The notes under the pieces: model-generated
What the model was told of the DNA's origin: nothing
Databases searched by the model: none
The model's input: the letters and a program-made list of their open reading frames with translations, nothing else
NCBI RefSeq assembly: GCF_024213555.1
Contig: NZ_JANAVO010000003.1
Coordinates: forward strand, 310,001 to 374,000
DNA from: Allokutzneria sp. A3M-2-11 16
GTDB lineage: Bacteria; Actinomycetota; Actinomycetes; Mycobacteriales; Pseudonocardiaceae
Length of the DNA: 64,000 bases
Reading direction: 5' to 3'
Shown: in pieces, positions 29,111 to 38,185 of the stretch
Position numbering within the stretch: the stretch's first letter is position 1
How the letters are laid out: the number at the start of each line of letters is the position of its first letter
Translations under genes and position numbers: made by a program

Positions 29111-30466
29111 ATGTCGACTCGACGGAGCGGCAGCACGCTCGTCAGCGTGGCCCTCGCGATGGTCACCGCGGTCGGGATCGCGGGCACGGCCCAGGCCGTC
29201 CCCCCACCGCCGCCCAACCCCAGCGACACCGAGCTGCAGCAGGGCCGGGTGGACGTCGACTCCAAGGCCGGTGAGGTCGGCAAGCTGACCAACCAGCTGA
29301 CCCAGGCCGAGACCAAGCTCCTGGAGCTCTCCGCAGAGGTCCAGCTGAAGATGGAGGACGCCAACAAGGCGCAGGTCGACCTGGACGAGGCCGAGGCCGC
29401 CGCGGTGGCGGCCAAGCGCGACGCGGACGGCGCCAAGGCCGAGGCCGAGGCGGCCGGGCGGGCCATCGAGGAGGTCCGCAAGCAGGTAGACGCGTTCGCC
29501 AGCAGCAGCTACCAGCAGGGCAGCACGGTCGGTTCGATCCGCGCGCTGATGGGCGTGCGCAGCGCCGACGAGCTGCTGGAACGGCTGCGGATGCTGGACG
29601 CGGCCAGCGGTTCGCAGCTCACCGCGCTGGACAACATGCAGCGGGCGCGCACCGACAAGGCCAACAAGGACTCGCTGGCGCGCAAGGCGCTGGAGATCGC
29701 CAAGCAGAAGGAAGACGCGGCCGAGGCGGCCAAGCGCGCCGCCGACGTCGCCCGTGCCGCCGCGGTGACCGCCAGGGCCGGGCAGGAGCGCCGGGCCGAG
29801 CAGCTGGAGAACGAGCGCAGCTCGGTCGAGCGGCAGCTGGAGGAGGCCCGCAACCGGGTCAGCGGGCTGCAGAACCAGCGGCGCACCTTCGAGAACTGGC
29901 AGGAGGCCAAGCGGCGCGAGGAGGCCGAGCTGGCCCGCCAGGCCGCCGAGGCCGCCGCTGCCGCCGCCTCCGAGGAGCGCAGGCGCACCGGCGGCGGTGG
30001 CACCAGGGGCACCGTGCAGCGGCCGACCAGGGTCGCGGGCAGCGGCGCCGTGCAGATCGTGATCAACCGGGCGCTCTCGCAGCTCGGCGTGATCTACGCG
30101 TGGGGCGGCGGCAACGGCAGCGGCCCGACGCGCGGCATCCGGGACGGCGGCGTCGCGGACGTCTTCGGCGACTACCGCAAGATCGGCTTCGACTGCTCCG
30201 GCCTGATGATCTACGCCTTCGCCGGGGTCGGCATCAACCTGGCCCACTACAGCGGCTACCAGTACAACGCGGGCCGCAAGGTGCCGCTGTCGCAGATGCA
30301 GCCGGGCGACATGCTGTTCTGGGCCCACAGCGGCGGGCGCATCCACCACGTCGCCATGTACATCGGCGGCGGGCGGATGGTCGAGGCCCCGTTCTCCGGA
30401 GCCAGGGTCCGGGTCACGTCGGTGCGCTACGGCGGCATCATGCCGTACGCGACCCGCCTGCTCTGA
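29111..30466 (+). CDS. ripA: RipA-like NlpC/P60 peptidoglycan endopeptidase
   Basis: A 451-residue secreted cell-wall hydrolase. The signal peptide spans about 1-35 (ending GTAQA). A long coiled coil follows (about 45-290, alternating Ala/Glu/Lys-rich helices), which in RipA blocks the active site until processed. A Gly/Arg linker leads to the C-terminal NlpC/P60 domain (about 315-451) with catalytic Cys in FDCSGLMIY and His in IHHVAMYIGGG. It cleaves D-Glu-DAP peptide bonds in stem peptides during cell separation. ATG 29111 has GGAGGTGA 5 nt upstream. In mycobacteria ripA adjoins acn and moxR; here both are in the window but separated by inserted genes. It converges on the kinase gene with a 6-bp gap. 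Confidence 0.9.
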   Translation: MSTRRSGSTLVSVALAMVTAVGIAGTAQAVPPPPPNPSDTELQQGRVDVDSKAGEVGKLTNQLTQAETKLLELSAEVQLKMEDANKAQVDLDEAEAAAVAAKRDADGAKAEAEAAGRAIEEVRKQVDAFASSSYQQGSTVGSIRALMGVRSADELLERLRMLDAASGSQLTALDNMQRARTDKANKDSLARKALEIAKQKEDAAEAAKRAADVARAAAVTARAGQERRAEQLENERSSVERQLEEARNRVSGLQNQRRTFENWQEAKRREEAELARQAAEAAAAAASEERRRTGGGGTRGTVQRPTRVAGSGAVQIVINRALSQLGVIYAWGGGNGSGPTRGIRDGGVADVFGDYRKIGFDCSGLMIYAFAGVGINLAHYSGYQYNAGRKVPLSQMQPGDMLFWAHSGGRIHHVAMYIGGGRMVEAPFSGARVRVTSVRYGGIMPYATRLL

Positions 30467-30472
30467 CCGCGC

Positions 30473-32251
30473 TCAGACCGGGGGCAGCCGCTGCTCGACG
30501 ACGCGGGCGAGGTCGAGCGCCTTCGCGCAGAGCGCGGGCAGCGGGTCGGACTTGGTCTCCACGGACACGTTGACCAGCTCGTCCCACGTGTCGTTCCACG
30601 CCGCCTTCTTGTTGTACTTGCGGTTCACGATCTGGACGGTGCAGACGTCGGCGTCGTCGTTGCCCGCCTTGCTCGTCTCGACGAACGCCTCGCGCGAGCC
30701 GACCCTGACCAGTTCGCCGTCCCCGTCCGGCCGCGGCCCCGGGGTCAGCTGCCAGCTGCGGGCGAACGCGACCTCGGCCTCGACCGGGCCCTTCTCCCAG
30801 TAGCAGGTCCAGTTGCCCAGCTTGGGATCGACGGGCATGCCGGGGACGCCGAGCACCTTGGTGAGGTCGGCGTCGCCGAGCAGCGCGCACGCGTCCAGCA
30901 GTCCGGTCGACCCCTTCGGGAACGGGTCGCGGCGGCGTGGGATCTCGTCGCGCAGGAGCATGGCCAGCGCGTTGCTGAACGCCGCCTCGGCGACCGCGCA
31001 CAGCGGCGCGGGCTTCTCCTGGCGGTGGTTGGTGGTGATCGTGATCTGGCCGACGTCGGGCAGCGCGACCGCCCGGAGGCACCGGTTGTCCTTCTCCGGT
31101 GGGCGGTGCGGATGGCCGAGCCTGCCGGGCGTGTACGGGTGCTCGCCGTAGTCCTCGCGGGGGTCGAACGACAGCCCCAGCACGATCAGGTCCTGGTCCT
31201 CCCGGCTCTGCTTGATGTACAGGCCGCAGCGGGTGTATTCGCCGTACTCGGAGTCCGAGGTCACCTCGCCGAAGGAGGCCACCACCGCCGCGTCGAGCAG
31301 GGCGCACGGGTCGGCGGTGCGCGGATCGCCCAGTGAGCCGGGAACCGTGGTGTCCCTCGTGAGGTACACCGCTGCTCCGGCGGCCAGCGCGACGGCGACA
31401 GCCGCGGCCCCCAGTGCGAGCGTGCGACGCTTTCGCTTGCGGGGCAAGGAGAACACCGGTGTCGACTCGCCGGAGACCTTGTCCAGGAGCTCCTTCGCGC
31501 GCGATGCGGTCGGGCGGTCGGCGGGCGTTTTGTCGAGCATCTGCGCCAGCACCGGCTCCAGTGGCCCGGCCCGCTTCATCGGCTCGGTGACCCCGGAGGC
31601 GGCACGGCGCAGCTGGGCGAACGGGCCCCGGGTCGAGTCGCCCCAAGGAGAACCGCCCTCCACGGCGGCGAACAGCGTGGCGCCGAGGGAGAACACGTCG
31701 GAGGCGGCCTTGGCGTCGTGCCCGTCGGCCACCTCCGGGGCGAGGTATCCGGGCGTGCCGCCGATCTGGCCGCTGCTGGTGTGGGTCACCTCCGCCCACT
31801 GCGCGATTCCGAGGTCGGTGAGCTTCGCGGTGCCGTCCTCGCCGACCAGCACGTTGCCCGGCTTGATGTCGCGGTGCACCATGCGGCGCTCGTGCATCGC
31901 GGTGAGCGCCGCCGCGAGCTGGGCCCCGATCCGCGCGGTCGTGACGGGGTCGAGCGGCCCGTCCTCGTCGAGGATCTCGGCCAGGGTGCGCGCGGGCAGG
32001 TACTCCATGACAAGCCAGCGCTCGCCGTCGTCGACCACGACGTCGAAGACGGTGACCACGTGCGGGTGGTGCAGCCCGGCGCCGATCCTGGCTTCCCGCC
32101 GAATCTGGCCGTTGTCGCCCTCCTGCGAGTGCTTGAGCGCGACCACCCGCCCCAGCTCGGTGTCGGTGGCCCGCCAGACGACGCCCATCGCCCCTGAGCC
32201 GACCCGTTCCTCCAGCCGGTAGCGCCCGGCGACCAGTCGCTCACTCCCCAT
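30473..32251 (-). CDS. transmembrane Ser/Thr protein kinase (PknB-type) with two extracellular Cys-containing modules
   Basis: A 592-residue receptor-like kinase. The kinase domain is at about 8-265: glycine loop GSGAMGVVWRA, Lys in VVALKH, catalytic HRDIKPGN, DLG in place of DFG, and APE in GYLAPEVADG. A KRKRR stretch precedes a single transmembrane helix (about 285-305). Outside, two similar modules start DPCALLDAAVVASFGEV and DACALLGDADLTKVLGV, each with a second Cys (TRCGLY, WTCYWEKG), resembling the DUF3558 fold. No PASTA repeats are present. Start ATG 32249-32251 begins exactly at the kinase fold. Ligand unknown. It diverges from the P450 gene. Confidence 0.88.
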   Translation of the reverse strand: MGSERLVAGRYRLEERVGSGAMGVVWRATDTELGRVVALKHSQEGDNGQIRREARIGAGLHHPHVVTVFDVVVDDGERWLVMEYLPARTLAEILDEDGPLDPVTTARIGAQLAAALTAMHERRMVHRDIKPGNVLVGEDGTAKLTDLGIAQWAEVTHTSSGQIGGTPGYLAPEVADGHDAKAASDVFSLGATLFAAVEGGSPWGDSTRGPFAQLRRAASGVTEPMKRAGPLEPVLAQMLDKTPADRPTASRAKELLDKVSGESTPVFSLPRKRKRRTLALGAAAVAVALAAGAAVYLTRDTTVPGSLGDPRTADPCALLDAAVVASFGEVTSDSEYGEYTRCGLYIKQSREDQDLIVLGLSFDPREDYGEHPYTPGRLGHPHRPPEKDNRCLRAVALPDVGQITITTNHRQEKPAPLCAVAEAAFSNALAMLLRDEIPRRRDPFPKGSTGLLDACALLGDADLTKVLGVPGMPVDPKLGNWTCYWEKGPVEAEVAFARSWQLTPGPRPDGDGELVRVGSREAFVETSKAGNDDADVCTVQIVNRKYNKKAAWNDTWDELVNVSVETKSDPLPALCAKALDLARVVEQRLPPV

Positions 32252-32441
32252 GGGCCGGAATACTAGGGCCGCGAGAGATTTCGCGGGAGGCCGAAGGTTT
32301 TCCTTGGGTTTTGTGCACTTGCTTTTGTTTTGGGGCGTGGTCGCGGCGATTGTCTTGTCCGCGCAGCGCGGTCGGCGGAGCATCGGGCGCCGTTCCGGCC
32401 CGCCACACACAGTTCCAGTTCCTGTACGGAAGGTGTTCCCG

Positions 32442-33659
32442 ATGACAACCGACCTTCCCGCTTTTCCGGCCAACGAGCCGGTGCTCGACACGTGCAACCG
32501 CCTCCGCGAAATCGGCCCCGTTGTCAAGGTCGCCTACCCCGGCGGCGTTCCCGCGTACATCGCGTTGTCGCAGGCCGCGGCGCGCGAGATCATCGCGGGC
32601 GACAACAAGGTCTTCGTCCGCGGACCGGAGCACTGGCCCGCCCTGCACGACGGCTCGATCGCCGCGGACTGGCCGTTGCGGGCCATCGTCCAGGGGCAGC
32701 ACATGTCCACCACCGACGGCTCGCAGCACCGGCGGCTGCGCGGCCTGATCGCCAAGGCGTTCACTCCCGCCCGGGTGCAGGCGCTGCGGCCCCGGGTCCA
32801 GGCGATCGTCGACGAGCTGATCGACACCGTGGTGGCCGGGGGTGACGGTGTCGACCTCGTGCCGACCTTCACCGAGGCGCTGCCGATGTGGGTGATCTGC
32901 GAGCTCTTCGGCGTGCCCAGGTCGGAACGGGCACAGGTGCGGAAGTGGACCACCCTGCTGCTCTCGCACACGACTCCGCCCGAGGAGGCGTTCGCGACGC
33001 AGAACGCCTACCTGGCGTACCTGAACGAACTGGTGGAGCGCAAGCACAACGAGCCCGGTGAGGACCTCACCTCGGGTCTCGTGCAGGCCCGCGACGAGGG
33101 CGACAAGCTCACCACCGACGAGCTGGTCGGCGTGCTGTGGCTGATGGTGCTCGCCGGGCACGAGACCACGGTCCACATGCTCGGTCACGCCATCGTCGCG
33201 CTGTCCCAGAACCCCGACCAGCTGGAGCTGGCTAAGTCCGGGGACCGGTGGGCCGACGTGGTCGAGGAGACCCTGCGGTACCGGCACTCGGTGATGTGGA
33301 CCAGCTTCCGGTACGCCCTTGAGGACGTCACGGTCGACGGCGTGCACATCCCCAAGGGCAGCGCGGTCGGCGTCTCCTTCCAGGCCGCGGGGCAGGACCC
33401 GGCCGTGTACGGGGAGACCGCGAACGAGTTCGACCTCACCCGGGACCAGGCCGGGCACCCCGGATTCGGCTTCGGGCCGCGGTTCTGCGTCGGCGCGCAC
33501 CTGGCCCGCCTGGAGGGAGAGCTCGCGCTGGCCACGTTGTACCGGCGGCTGCCGGAGCTCAGCCTGGCGATCGACCCGGCGGAGATCCCCTACTCGGCGT
33601 CGTTCATCACGATCGGCCCGACGTCGATCCCGGTCAACCTGGGGGCCGTCAAGTCCTGA
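32442..33659 (+). CDS. cytochrome P450
   Basis: A 405-residue soluble bacterial P450 monooxygenase. I-helix LAGHETTVHM (oxygen activation), K-helix ExxR in EETLRYRHSV, and haem-binding FGFGPRFCVGAHLAR with the ligand Cys. Start ATG 32442 follows GGAAGG. It is followed after 19 bp by the MobA-like gene in the same direction. No ferredoxin gene or biosynthetic cluster adjoins it, so its substrate is open. Confidence 0.93.
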   Translation: MTTDLPAFPANEPVLDTCNRLREIGPVVKVAYPGGVPAYIALSQAAAREIIAGDNKVFVRGPEHWPALHDGSIAADWPLRAIVQGQHMSTTDGSQHRRLRGLIAKAFTPARVQALRPRVQAIVDELIDTVVAGGDGVDLVPTFTEALPMWVICELFGVPRSERAQVRKWTTLLLSHTTPPEEAFATQNAYLAYLNELVERKHNEPGEDLTSGLVQARDEGDKLTTDELVGVLWLMVLAGHETTVHMLGHAIVALSQNPDQLELAKSGDRWADVVEETLRYRHSVMWTSFRYALEDVTVDGVHIPKGSAVGVSFQAAGQDPAVYGETANEFDLTRDQAGHPGFGFGPRFCVGAHLARLEGELALATLYRRLPELSLAIDPAEIPYSASFITIGPTSIPVNLGAVKS

Positions 33660-33678
33660 CGTCCGGCAGGATGGGCTG

Positions 33679-34230
33679 GTGGAACTGATCGTGCTGGCCG
33701 GGGGCGAGGGCAGTCGTCTCGGTGGACGGGACAAGGCCGCGCTCGTCCTCGGCGGCAGGACCTTGCTGGAGCGGGTGCTCGGCCTCGTCGCCCCGGACTC
33801 GCGGGTGATCGTGGTCGGGCCCCGGCGCGAGACCACCCGGCCCGTGGTGTGGACTCGTGAGGACCCGCCTGGAGGTGGGCCGGTCGCCGGGCTCGCCGCC
33901 GGTGTGGCGCGGGTGGTCGACGACGTGGTCGCGGTGCTCGCGGTCGACCAGCCCGGGGTCACCGCGAGCACGCTGACCCGGCTGCGCGCCGCGCTGAGCG
34001 AGGACGTCGACGGGGTGGTGCTCGTCGACGCCGAGGACCGTCCACAGTGGATGGTGGGGGTGTGGCGAACCGCCGCTCTGTCGCGGTGCCTGCCCGAAAC
34101 GCCCGCGGGCAGCTCGCTCCGGCGCGTGCTCGGCGGGCTGACCGTGCGGCGGCTGCCCGCCGAGGACGCGGAGGCCGACGACATCGACACCCCGGCGGAC
34201 CTCGGCCGCTGGCGCGACCGCGCCGAGTAG
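33679..34230 (+). CDS. mobA: MobA-like nucleotidyltransferase (molybdenum cofactor guanylyltransferase)
   Basis: A 183-residue GT-A fold enzyme. The N-terminal LIVLAGGEGSRLGGRDKAAL is the NTP-binding signature with catalytic Lys. GGGPVAGLAAGV and AVDQPGVTASTL match the second and third MobA motifs. MobA attaches GMP to molybdopterin. The protein is near the short end of the family, and no other moco gene is visible, so a different small NTP transferase is possible. GTG 33679 starts 19 bp after the P450 stop. Confidence 0.78.
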   Translation: MELIVLAGGEGSRLGGRDKAALVLGGRTLLERVLGLVAPDSRVIVVGPRRETTRPVVWTREDPPGGGPVAGLAAGVARVVDDVVAVLAVDQPGVTASTLTRLRAALSEDVDGVVLVDAEDRPQWMVGVWRTAALSRCLPETPAGSSLRRVLGGLTVRRLPAEDAEADDIDTPADLGRWRDRAE

Positions 34231-34355
34231 CCGGATCGTCACCCGCCGAAGTTTGTCCTTTCCCTTACCCGGCCCTGTGTTCGCGCTGTCCTGGCGCTAC
34301 CTCGCTCGCTCGAAAGTGGAGTCACACCCACCGACGAGCACTGAGGAGTTCGACA

Positions 34356-34850
34356 ATGCGCACCAGCAAGGGCATCAAAGTCGCCGCCGTGACCACCGCG
34401 CTGCTCGCCACCGCGTTCGCCGGGACCGCGAGCGCACAGGCCCCGCAGCGCTCTGCGTTAACCATCGAGATCGGCAAGCCGTCGCAGCAGCGGATCGCCG
34501 CGCTGTTCAGCCAGTGGAACGCCGCGCTCGCCACCGGTAGCCCGAGCACCGTCGCCGACCTCTACGCTCGCAACGCGGTGCTGCTGCCCACGGTCTCCAA
34601 CGAGGTCCGCACCGACCGGGCCAGGATCGTCAACTACTTCGAGACCTTCCTCGCGAAGAAGCCGAGCGGTCGCATCCTCAGCTCGACGATCACCGTGCTG
34701 GACAACAACTCCGCGACGAACAACGGGACATACCGGTTCAGCTTCGCCGACGGGTCCACTGTGGACGCTCGATTCACCTACGTCTACGAGAAGGTCGGGG
34801 GCAGGTGGCTGATCGTCACCCACCACTCCTCGGCGATGCCGGAGAAGTAG
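34356..34850 (+). CDS. secreted SgcJ/EcaC-family (NTF2-like) protein
   Basis: A 164-residue protein with a signal peptide (MRTSKGIKVAAVTTALLATA, ending ASA at about 29) and an NTF2-like domain. AALFSQWNAALATGSPSTVA and NAVLLPTVSNEVRTDRARI match the SgcJ/EcaC oxidoreductase/DUF4440 group, as does the C-terminal VYEKVGGRWLIVTHHSSAMP. Family function is poorly defined. ATG 34356 follows GAGGAG. Its last 35 bp overlap the 3' end of the convergent sensor-kinase gene. Confidence 0.8.
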   Translation: MRTSKGIKVAAVTTALLATAFAGTASAQAPQRSALTIEIGKPSQQRIAALFSQWNAALATGSPSTVADLYARNAVLLPTVSNEVRTDRARIVNYFETFLAKKPSGRILSSTITVLDNNSATNNGTYRFSFADGSTVDARFTYVYEKVGGRWLIVTHHSSAMPEK

Positions 34851-36153
34851 CCGCGCGCAGGGAGATCCACACGCCCAGCCCGCCGCCGGGAGCCGCTTCG
34901 AGGCGAGCGCTCCCGGCGGAGTCGGCGACCAGCTGCTTCACGATCGCCAGGCCCAGCCCGGAACCGCCGCGGCCGGTCAGCGCGGGACCGCGCCAGAAGC
35001 GGTCGAAGGCCCGAGCTCTGTCCTGTTCGGACAGACCGGGTCCCTGGTCGAGCACGGCCAGGTCCACCCGGTCGCCAGCGGCCCCGGCCCGCACGGTGAT
35101 CATCCCGCCCTCCGGGGACACGTCCAGGGCGTTGGAGAGCACGTTGTCCAGCACCTGCTCCAGGTGGCCCGGCCCGGCCAGCACCCGCAGGTCCTCGTCG
35201 GGCAGCTCGGCCACCAGGCGCACCCCGCGCTCGGCGGCCACCGGCGACCACACCTCGAACCGGTCCCGCACCAGGTCCGCCACCTCGGTGGGCTCCGGCG
35301 GGGCCACCATGCCCTCCGCCTTCGCCAGCGCGAGCAGGCCGTTGACCAGCCTGCTCATCCGGACCACCTCGGCGGTCGCGGCGGCCACGTCCTCGCGGGT
35401 GAACTCGTCATCGGTGTTGTTGTCGGCGAGGGCATCGGAGATGTTGTCCAGCGACAGCCTCAGCGCGGTCAGGGGCGTGCGCAGCTGGTGCGACGCGTCG
35501 GCGACGAACGCCCGCTGCGCGTCGACCAGCGTGCCGATCCGCTCCGCCCCCGCGTTCAGCGTGCGCGAGAGCGTGCGCGTCTCCGGCGGACCCGCCTCGA
35601 CCGAGCGCGCCGTGAGGTCACCGTCACCGAACCGCGCGGCCATCGCGGTCAGCTCCCGCAGCGGACGCGTCAGCCGCCGGGCGACGAACACCCCAGCCGC
35701 AGCGGCCAGCACCAGCACCCCGATCGCGAGAGCGGCGCGGAAACCCCAGATCTGCCACAGCCGCTGCTCCAGCGGCGCGTCCGGGAAGCTGACGCGCACC
35801 GCGCCCTTGACCGCTCCGTCGGGCGAGCTCGCGGGGACGGTGACCACCAACGCGTCCGCGCCGAGCGCGGGGGAGTACTGCCACGCGGTGCTGTCCGTCG
35901 CCGCGGCCGCGGGCAACAACTCGATCCGCCCCGGCGTCTGCTGTTCGTAGGCCCGCACGAGTCGGTCCAGCGCTTGTCGCGACGGCTCATCGCCTGCGGC
36001 GAGCAGCAGCGCGACCGTGTCGGCCTCGCGCCGCACGGACAGTTCGAGGTCGCCTTCCAGCTGGGCGGTGAGCGTGAACGCGACCGGGACCGTGAAGCCC
36101 GCGATCGCCAGCGCGATCAGCAGGACGTAGCTGGCGACGAGCTGGCGGACCAC
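34816..36153 (-). CDS. two-component sensor histidine kinase
   Basis: A 445-residue membrane sensor. TM1 is at about 8-28 and TM2 at about 150-172 (AALAIGVLVLAAAAGVFVA), enclosing an extracytoplasmic sensor of about 120 residues. A HAMP linker follows (RRLTRPLRELTAMAARFG), then DHp with phospho-acceptor His222 in DASHQLRTPLTALR. The ATPase part has N-box VLDNVLSNALDVS, G1 DQGPGLS and G2 GSGLGLAIVK. Start GTG 36151-36153 overlaps the regulator's stop by one base, so the pair is co-translated. Signal unknown. Confidence 0.92.
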   Translation of the reverse strand: MVRQLVASYVLLIALAIAGFTVPVAFTLTAQLEGDLELSVRREADTVALLLAAGDEPSRQALDRLVRAYEQQTPGRIELLPAAAATDSTAWQYSPALGADALVVTVPASSPDGAVKGAVRVSFPDAPLEQRLWQIWGFRAALAIGVLVLAAAAGVFVARRLTRPLRELTAMAARFGDGDLTARSVEAGPPETRTLSRTLNAGAERIGTLVDAQRAFVADASHQLRTPLTALRLSLDNISDALADNNTDDEFTREDVAAATAEVVRMSRLVNGLLALAKAEGMVAPPEPTEVADLVRDRFEVWSPVAAERGVRLVAELPDEDLRVLAGPGHLEQVLDNVLSNALDVSPEGGMITVRAGAAGDRVDLAVLDQGPGLSEQDRARAFDRFWRGPALTGRGGSGLGLAIVKQLVADSAGSARLEAAPGGGLGVWISLRAATSPASPRSGG

Positions 36154-36812
36154 TACGACACGACCAGACGGAAGCCGACGCCGCGCACGGTCTCGATCGC
36201 GAAGGCGTCCGGGAACTTCCGCCGCAACGCGCCCACGTGCACGTCCAGGGTCTTGGTCGGGCCGAACCAGTTGGCGTCCCAGACCGCTTCCATGATCTGC
36301 TCCCTGGTGAACACCGCGCCCGGCTCCTCGGTGAGGAACGCGAGCAGGTCGTACTCCTTCGGCGTCAGCGGCACCTCCGCCTCGTCCAGGAACGCCCGCC
36401 GCGCCCGCCGGTCCAGGGCCAACCGCCCGTAGCGGTCCGGCGCTTGTTCCTCCGGCCCGGCGGGGCGGACCCGGCGCAGCACCGCCCGCATCCGCGCGAT
36501 CACCTCGCGCACCCCGAACGGCTTGGACACGTAGTCGTCCGCCCCGATCTCCAGGCCCACCACCCGGTCCACCTCGTCGCTGCGCGCGCTGATCACGATG
36601 ATCGGCACATCGCCGCGCGCCCGCAGCTCCCGGCACACGTCCAGCCCGTCGGTATCGGGCAGCCCCAGGTCCAGCAGCACCAGCCCGGCCTCGGGCGCGG
36701 CCAGCGCCTCCGCCCCGGTGCGCACCCAGTCGACCTCGAAGCCGTAGCGGCGCAACCCGCGCCCCAGCGACTCGGCGATCGGTTCGTCGTCCTCGACCAG
36801 CAGCACTCGCAC
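36153..36812 (-). CDS. OmpR/PhoB-family response regulator
   Basis: A 219-residue regulator. The receiver has acidic pocket EDDEP, phospho-acceptor Asp48 in LLDLGLPDTDG and Lys in VSKPFG. The C-terminal winged helix is at about 120-219 (PLTPKEYDLLAFL; TLDVHVGALRRKF; VRGVGFRLVV). The GTG at 36810-36812 (MRVLLVEDDEP) is chosen because it begins at the first receiver strand. The sensor kinase is the next gene. Its upstream region holds a family A half element. Confidence 0.92.
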   Translation of the reverse strand: MRVLLVEDDEPIAESLGRGLRRYGFEVDWVRTGAEALAAPEAGLVLLDLGLPDTDGLDVCRELRARGDVPIIVISARSDEVDRVVGLEIGADDYVSKPFGVREVIARMRAVLRRVRPAGPEEQAPDRYGRLALDRRARRAFLDEAEVPLTPKEYDLLAFLTEEPGAVFTREQIMEAVWDANWFGPTKTLDVHVGALRRKFPDAFAIETVRGVGFRLVVS

Positions 36813-36846
36813 GCGTGCATCGTCGCATCGCACCCGAGGTAGGGCA

Positions 36847-37182
36847 GTCTTCAAGTACCCCCAACCCCCGCCCTCACGGTCTCAAACCGCCCCCAACCCA
36901 AGCCTCAGCCCACGCCCCTGCGGCCCGCGCGCACGCATCCACCCAAGCCGTGCCGCCTCCACGTCGGAGTCGTCGCCGCACCACGTCCGACAGCGACCAC
37001 GCGCTCGCCCGGAACGTCCGTTCGCTGGCAACGCCGCGCTGTCTCAGGCGCATTCGCGCAGAGGTGCGGCGGTCTTCAAGTAAGACGAACCCCCGCTCCG
37101 AACGTCTCCAACCGCTACCAACCCTGGTGGGGTTTGTCGTCGTTTGAGACCGCTGGGACGGGGGTTCGGGGTACTTGAAGAC
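36847..37182. repeat. family A repeats: half copy 36847-36900 and full copy 37072-37182
   Basis: The 383-bp gap between the response regulator's 5' end and the VWA gene's 3' end holds two family A pieces and no evident gene. The first is only a left half (GTCTTCAAGTACCCCCAACC, then CTCAAACCGCCCCCAACC). The second is complete at 111 bp: outer ends GGTCTTCAAGTA and GGGGTACTTGAAGACC, inner arms GTCTCCAACCGCTACCAACC and GTCGTTTGAGAC. The 170 bp between them shows nothing recognisable. Confidence 0.8.
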
Positions 37183-37195
37183 CGGCGGACCTGGG

Positions 37196-38185
37196 TCAGG
37201 GGATGCGTTGGCCGAGCACGAGGGAGATGCCAGCGGCGACGATGAGCGTGAGCGTGCCGAGCACCATCCACGGACGGCTGGCGTCGGCGCGCTTGGTCTC
37301 GTAGCCGATCTGCTCGCCCAGGTTGTCGTAGACCCGGCGCAGCTCGCTCTCGGTGGCGGCCTTGTGGAAGTCACCGCCGGAGAGCGTGGCGATCTGCTTC
37401 ATCGAGTCGTCGTCCACCGGCACGAGCTGCGAGCGGCCGTCGATCTCGATGCTGCCGTACTCGGTGCCGAAGGAGATGGCCGAGATCGGCATGCCGCCGT
37501 TCTTGGCGTTCTTCGCCTCGGCGAAGGCGCCGCGCGGTTCGTCCAGGCTGGTCGGGATGGTCTGCTTGCCGTCGGACATCAGCACGATCCGCGCGGGCGG
37601 GCGTCCCTCCGGCCCGGCGATCAGCTTGCTGAAGGAGTCGACGGCGGCCACCGCGGAGGCGATCCCGTCACCGGTCGCCGTGCCCGCGCCCAGGCGCAGG
37701 TTGTCGATGGCGTGCTTGACCGGGCCGCGTTCCACGGTCGGCGCGACCACGACCGCCGCCGAGCCCGCGAAGGTGATCAGGCCCAGGTTCACCCCGGGGG
37801 TCAGCCCGTCAGCGAAAGCCTTGGCCGCGTTCTGCGCCGCGGTCAGCCGGTCCGGCTTCACGTCGGTGGCCTTCATCGACAGCGACACGTCGATCACCAG
37901 CATCACGGTCGCGCGGTTGCGCGGCACCCGCTGCTCACCGGTGGGCCCGGTCATCGCCACGGTCAGCAGCGTCATCGACACCAGCATCAGCGCGGGCGCG
38001 ACGTGGCGCACCCAGCCCTGCCGCTTCGGGGCCACCTTCTCCAGCAGCTCCAGGTTGGTGAAGCGCATGACGTTGCGCTTGCGCCGCCGCTGCTCCAGCA
38101 CGTACCAGCCGAGCAGCCCGGCCACCGCGGCCAGCAGCAGGAACCACCACGGGTTGGCGAAGCCCTCCAGGCTCAGACCGAACAT
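37196..38185 (-). CDS. VWA-domain membrane protein (BatA/Rv1481-like)
   Basis: A 329-residue protein. N-terminal helices (NPWWFLLLAAVAGLLGWYVL; ALMLVSMTLLTVAMTG) and a C-terminal helix flank a von Willebrand A domain (about 90-270). The MIDAS motif is DVSLSM, with later Thr and Asp (TGDG, MSDGKQT). Last gene of the MoxR-DUF58-VWA operon; its ATG overlaps the DUF58 stop (TGATG). Such modules act as envelope chaperone or remodelling systems. The mycobacterial counterpart lies beside ripA. Confidence 0.9.
   Translation of the reverse strand: MFGLSLEGFANPWWFLLLAAVAGLLGWYVLEQRRRKRNVMRFTNLELLEKVAPKRQGWVRHVAPALMLVSMTLLTVAMTGPTGEQRVPRNRATVMLVIDVSLSMKATDVKPDRLTAAQNAAKAFADGLTPGVNLGLITFAGSAAVVVAPTVERGPVKHAIDNLRLGAGTATGDGIASAVAAVDSFSKLIAGPEGRPPARIVLMSDGKQTIPTSLDEPRGAFAEAKNAKNGGMPISAISFGTEYGSIEIDGRSQLVPVDDDSMKQIATLSGGDFHKAATESELRRVYDNLGEQIGYETKRADASRPWMVLGTLTLIVAAGISLVLGQRIP

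Noticed and set aside
32250-32441. N-terminal extension of the P450
   Set aside because: The open frame continues upstream, but the ATG at 32442 has a good GGAAGG site and the P450 fold begins there; the extension covers the divergent promoter region.
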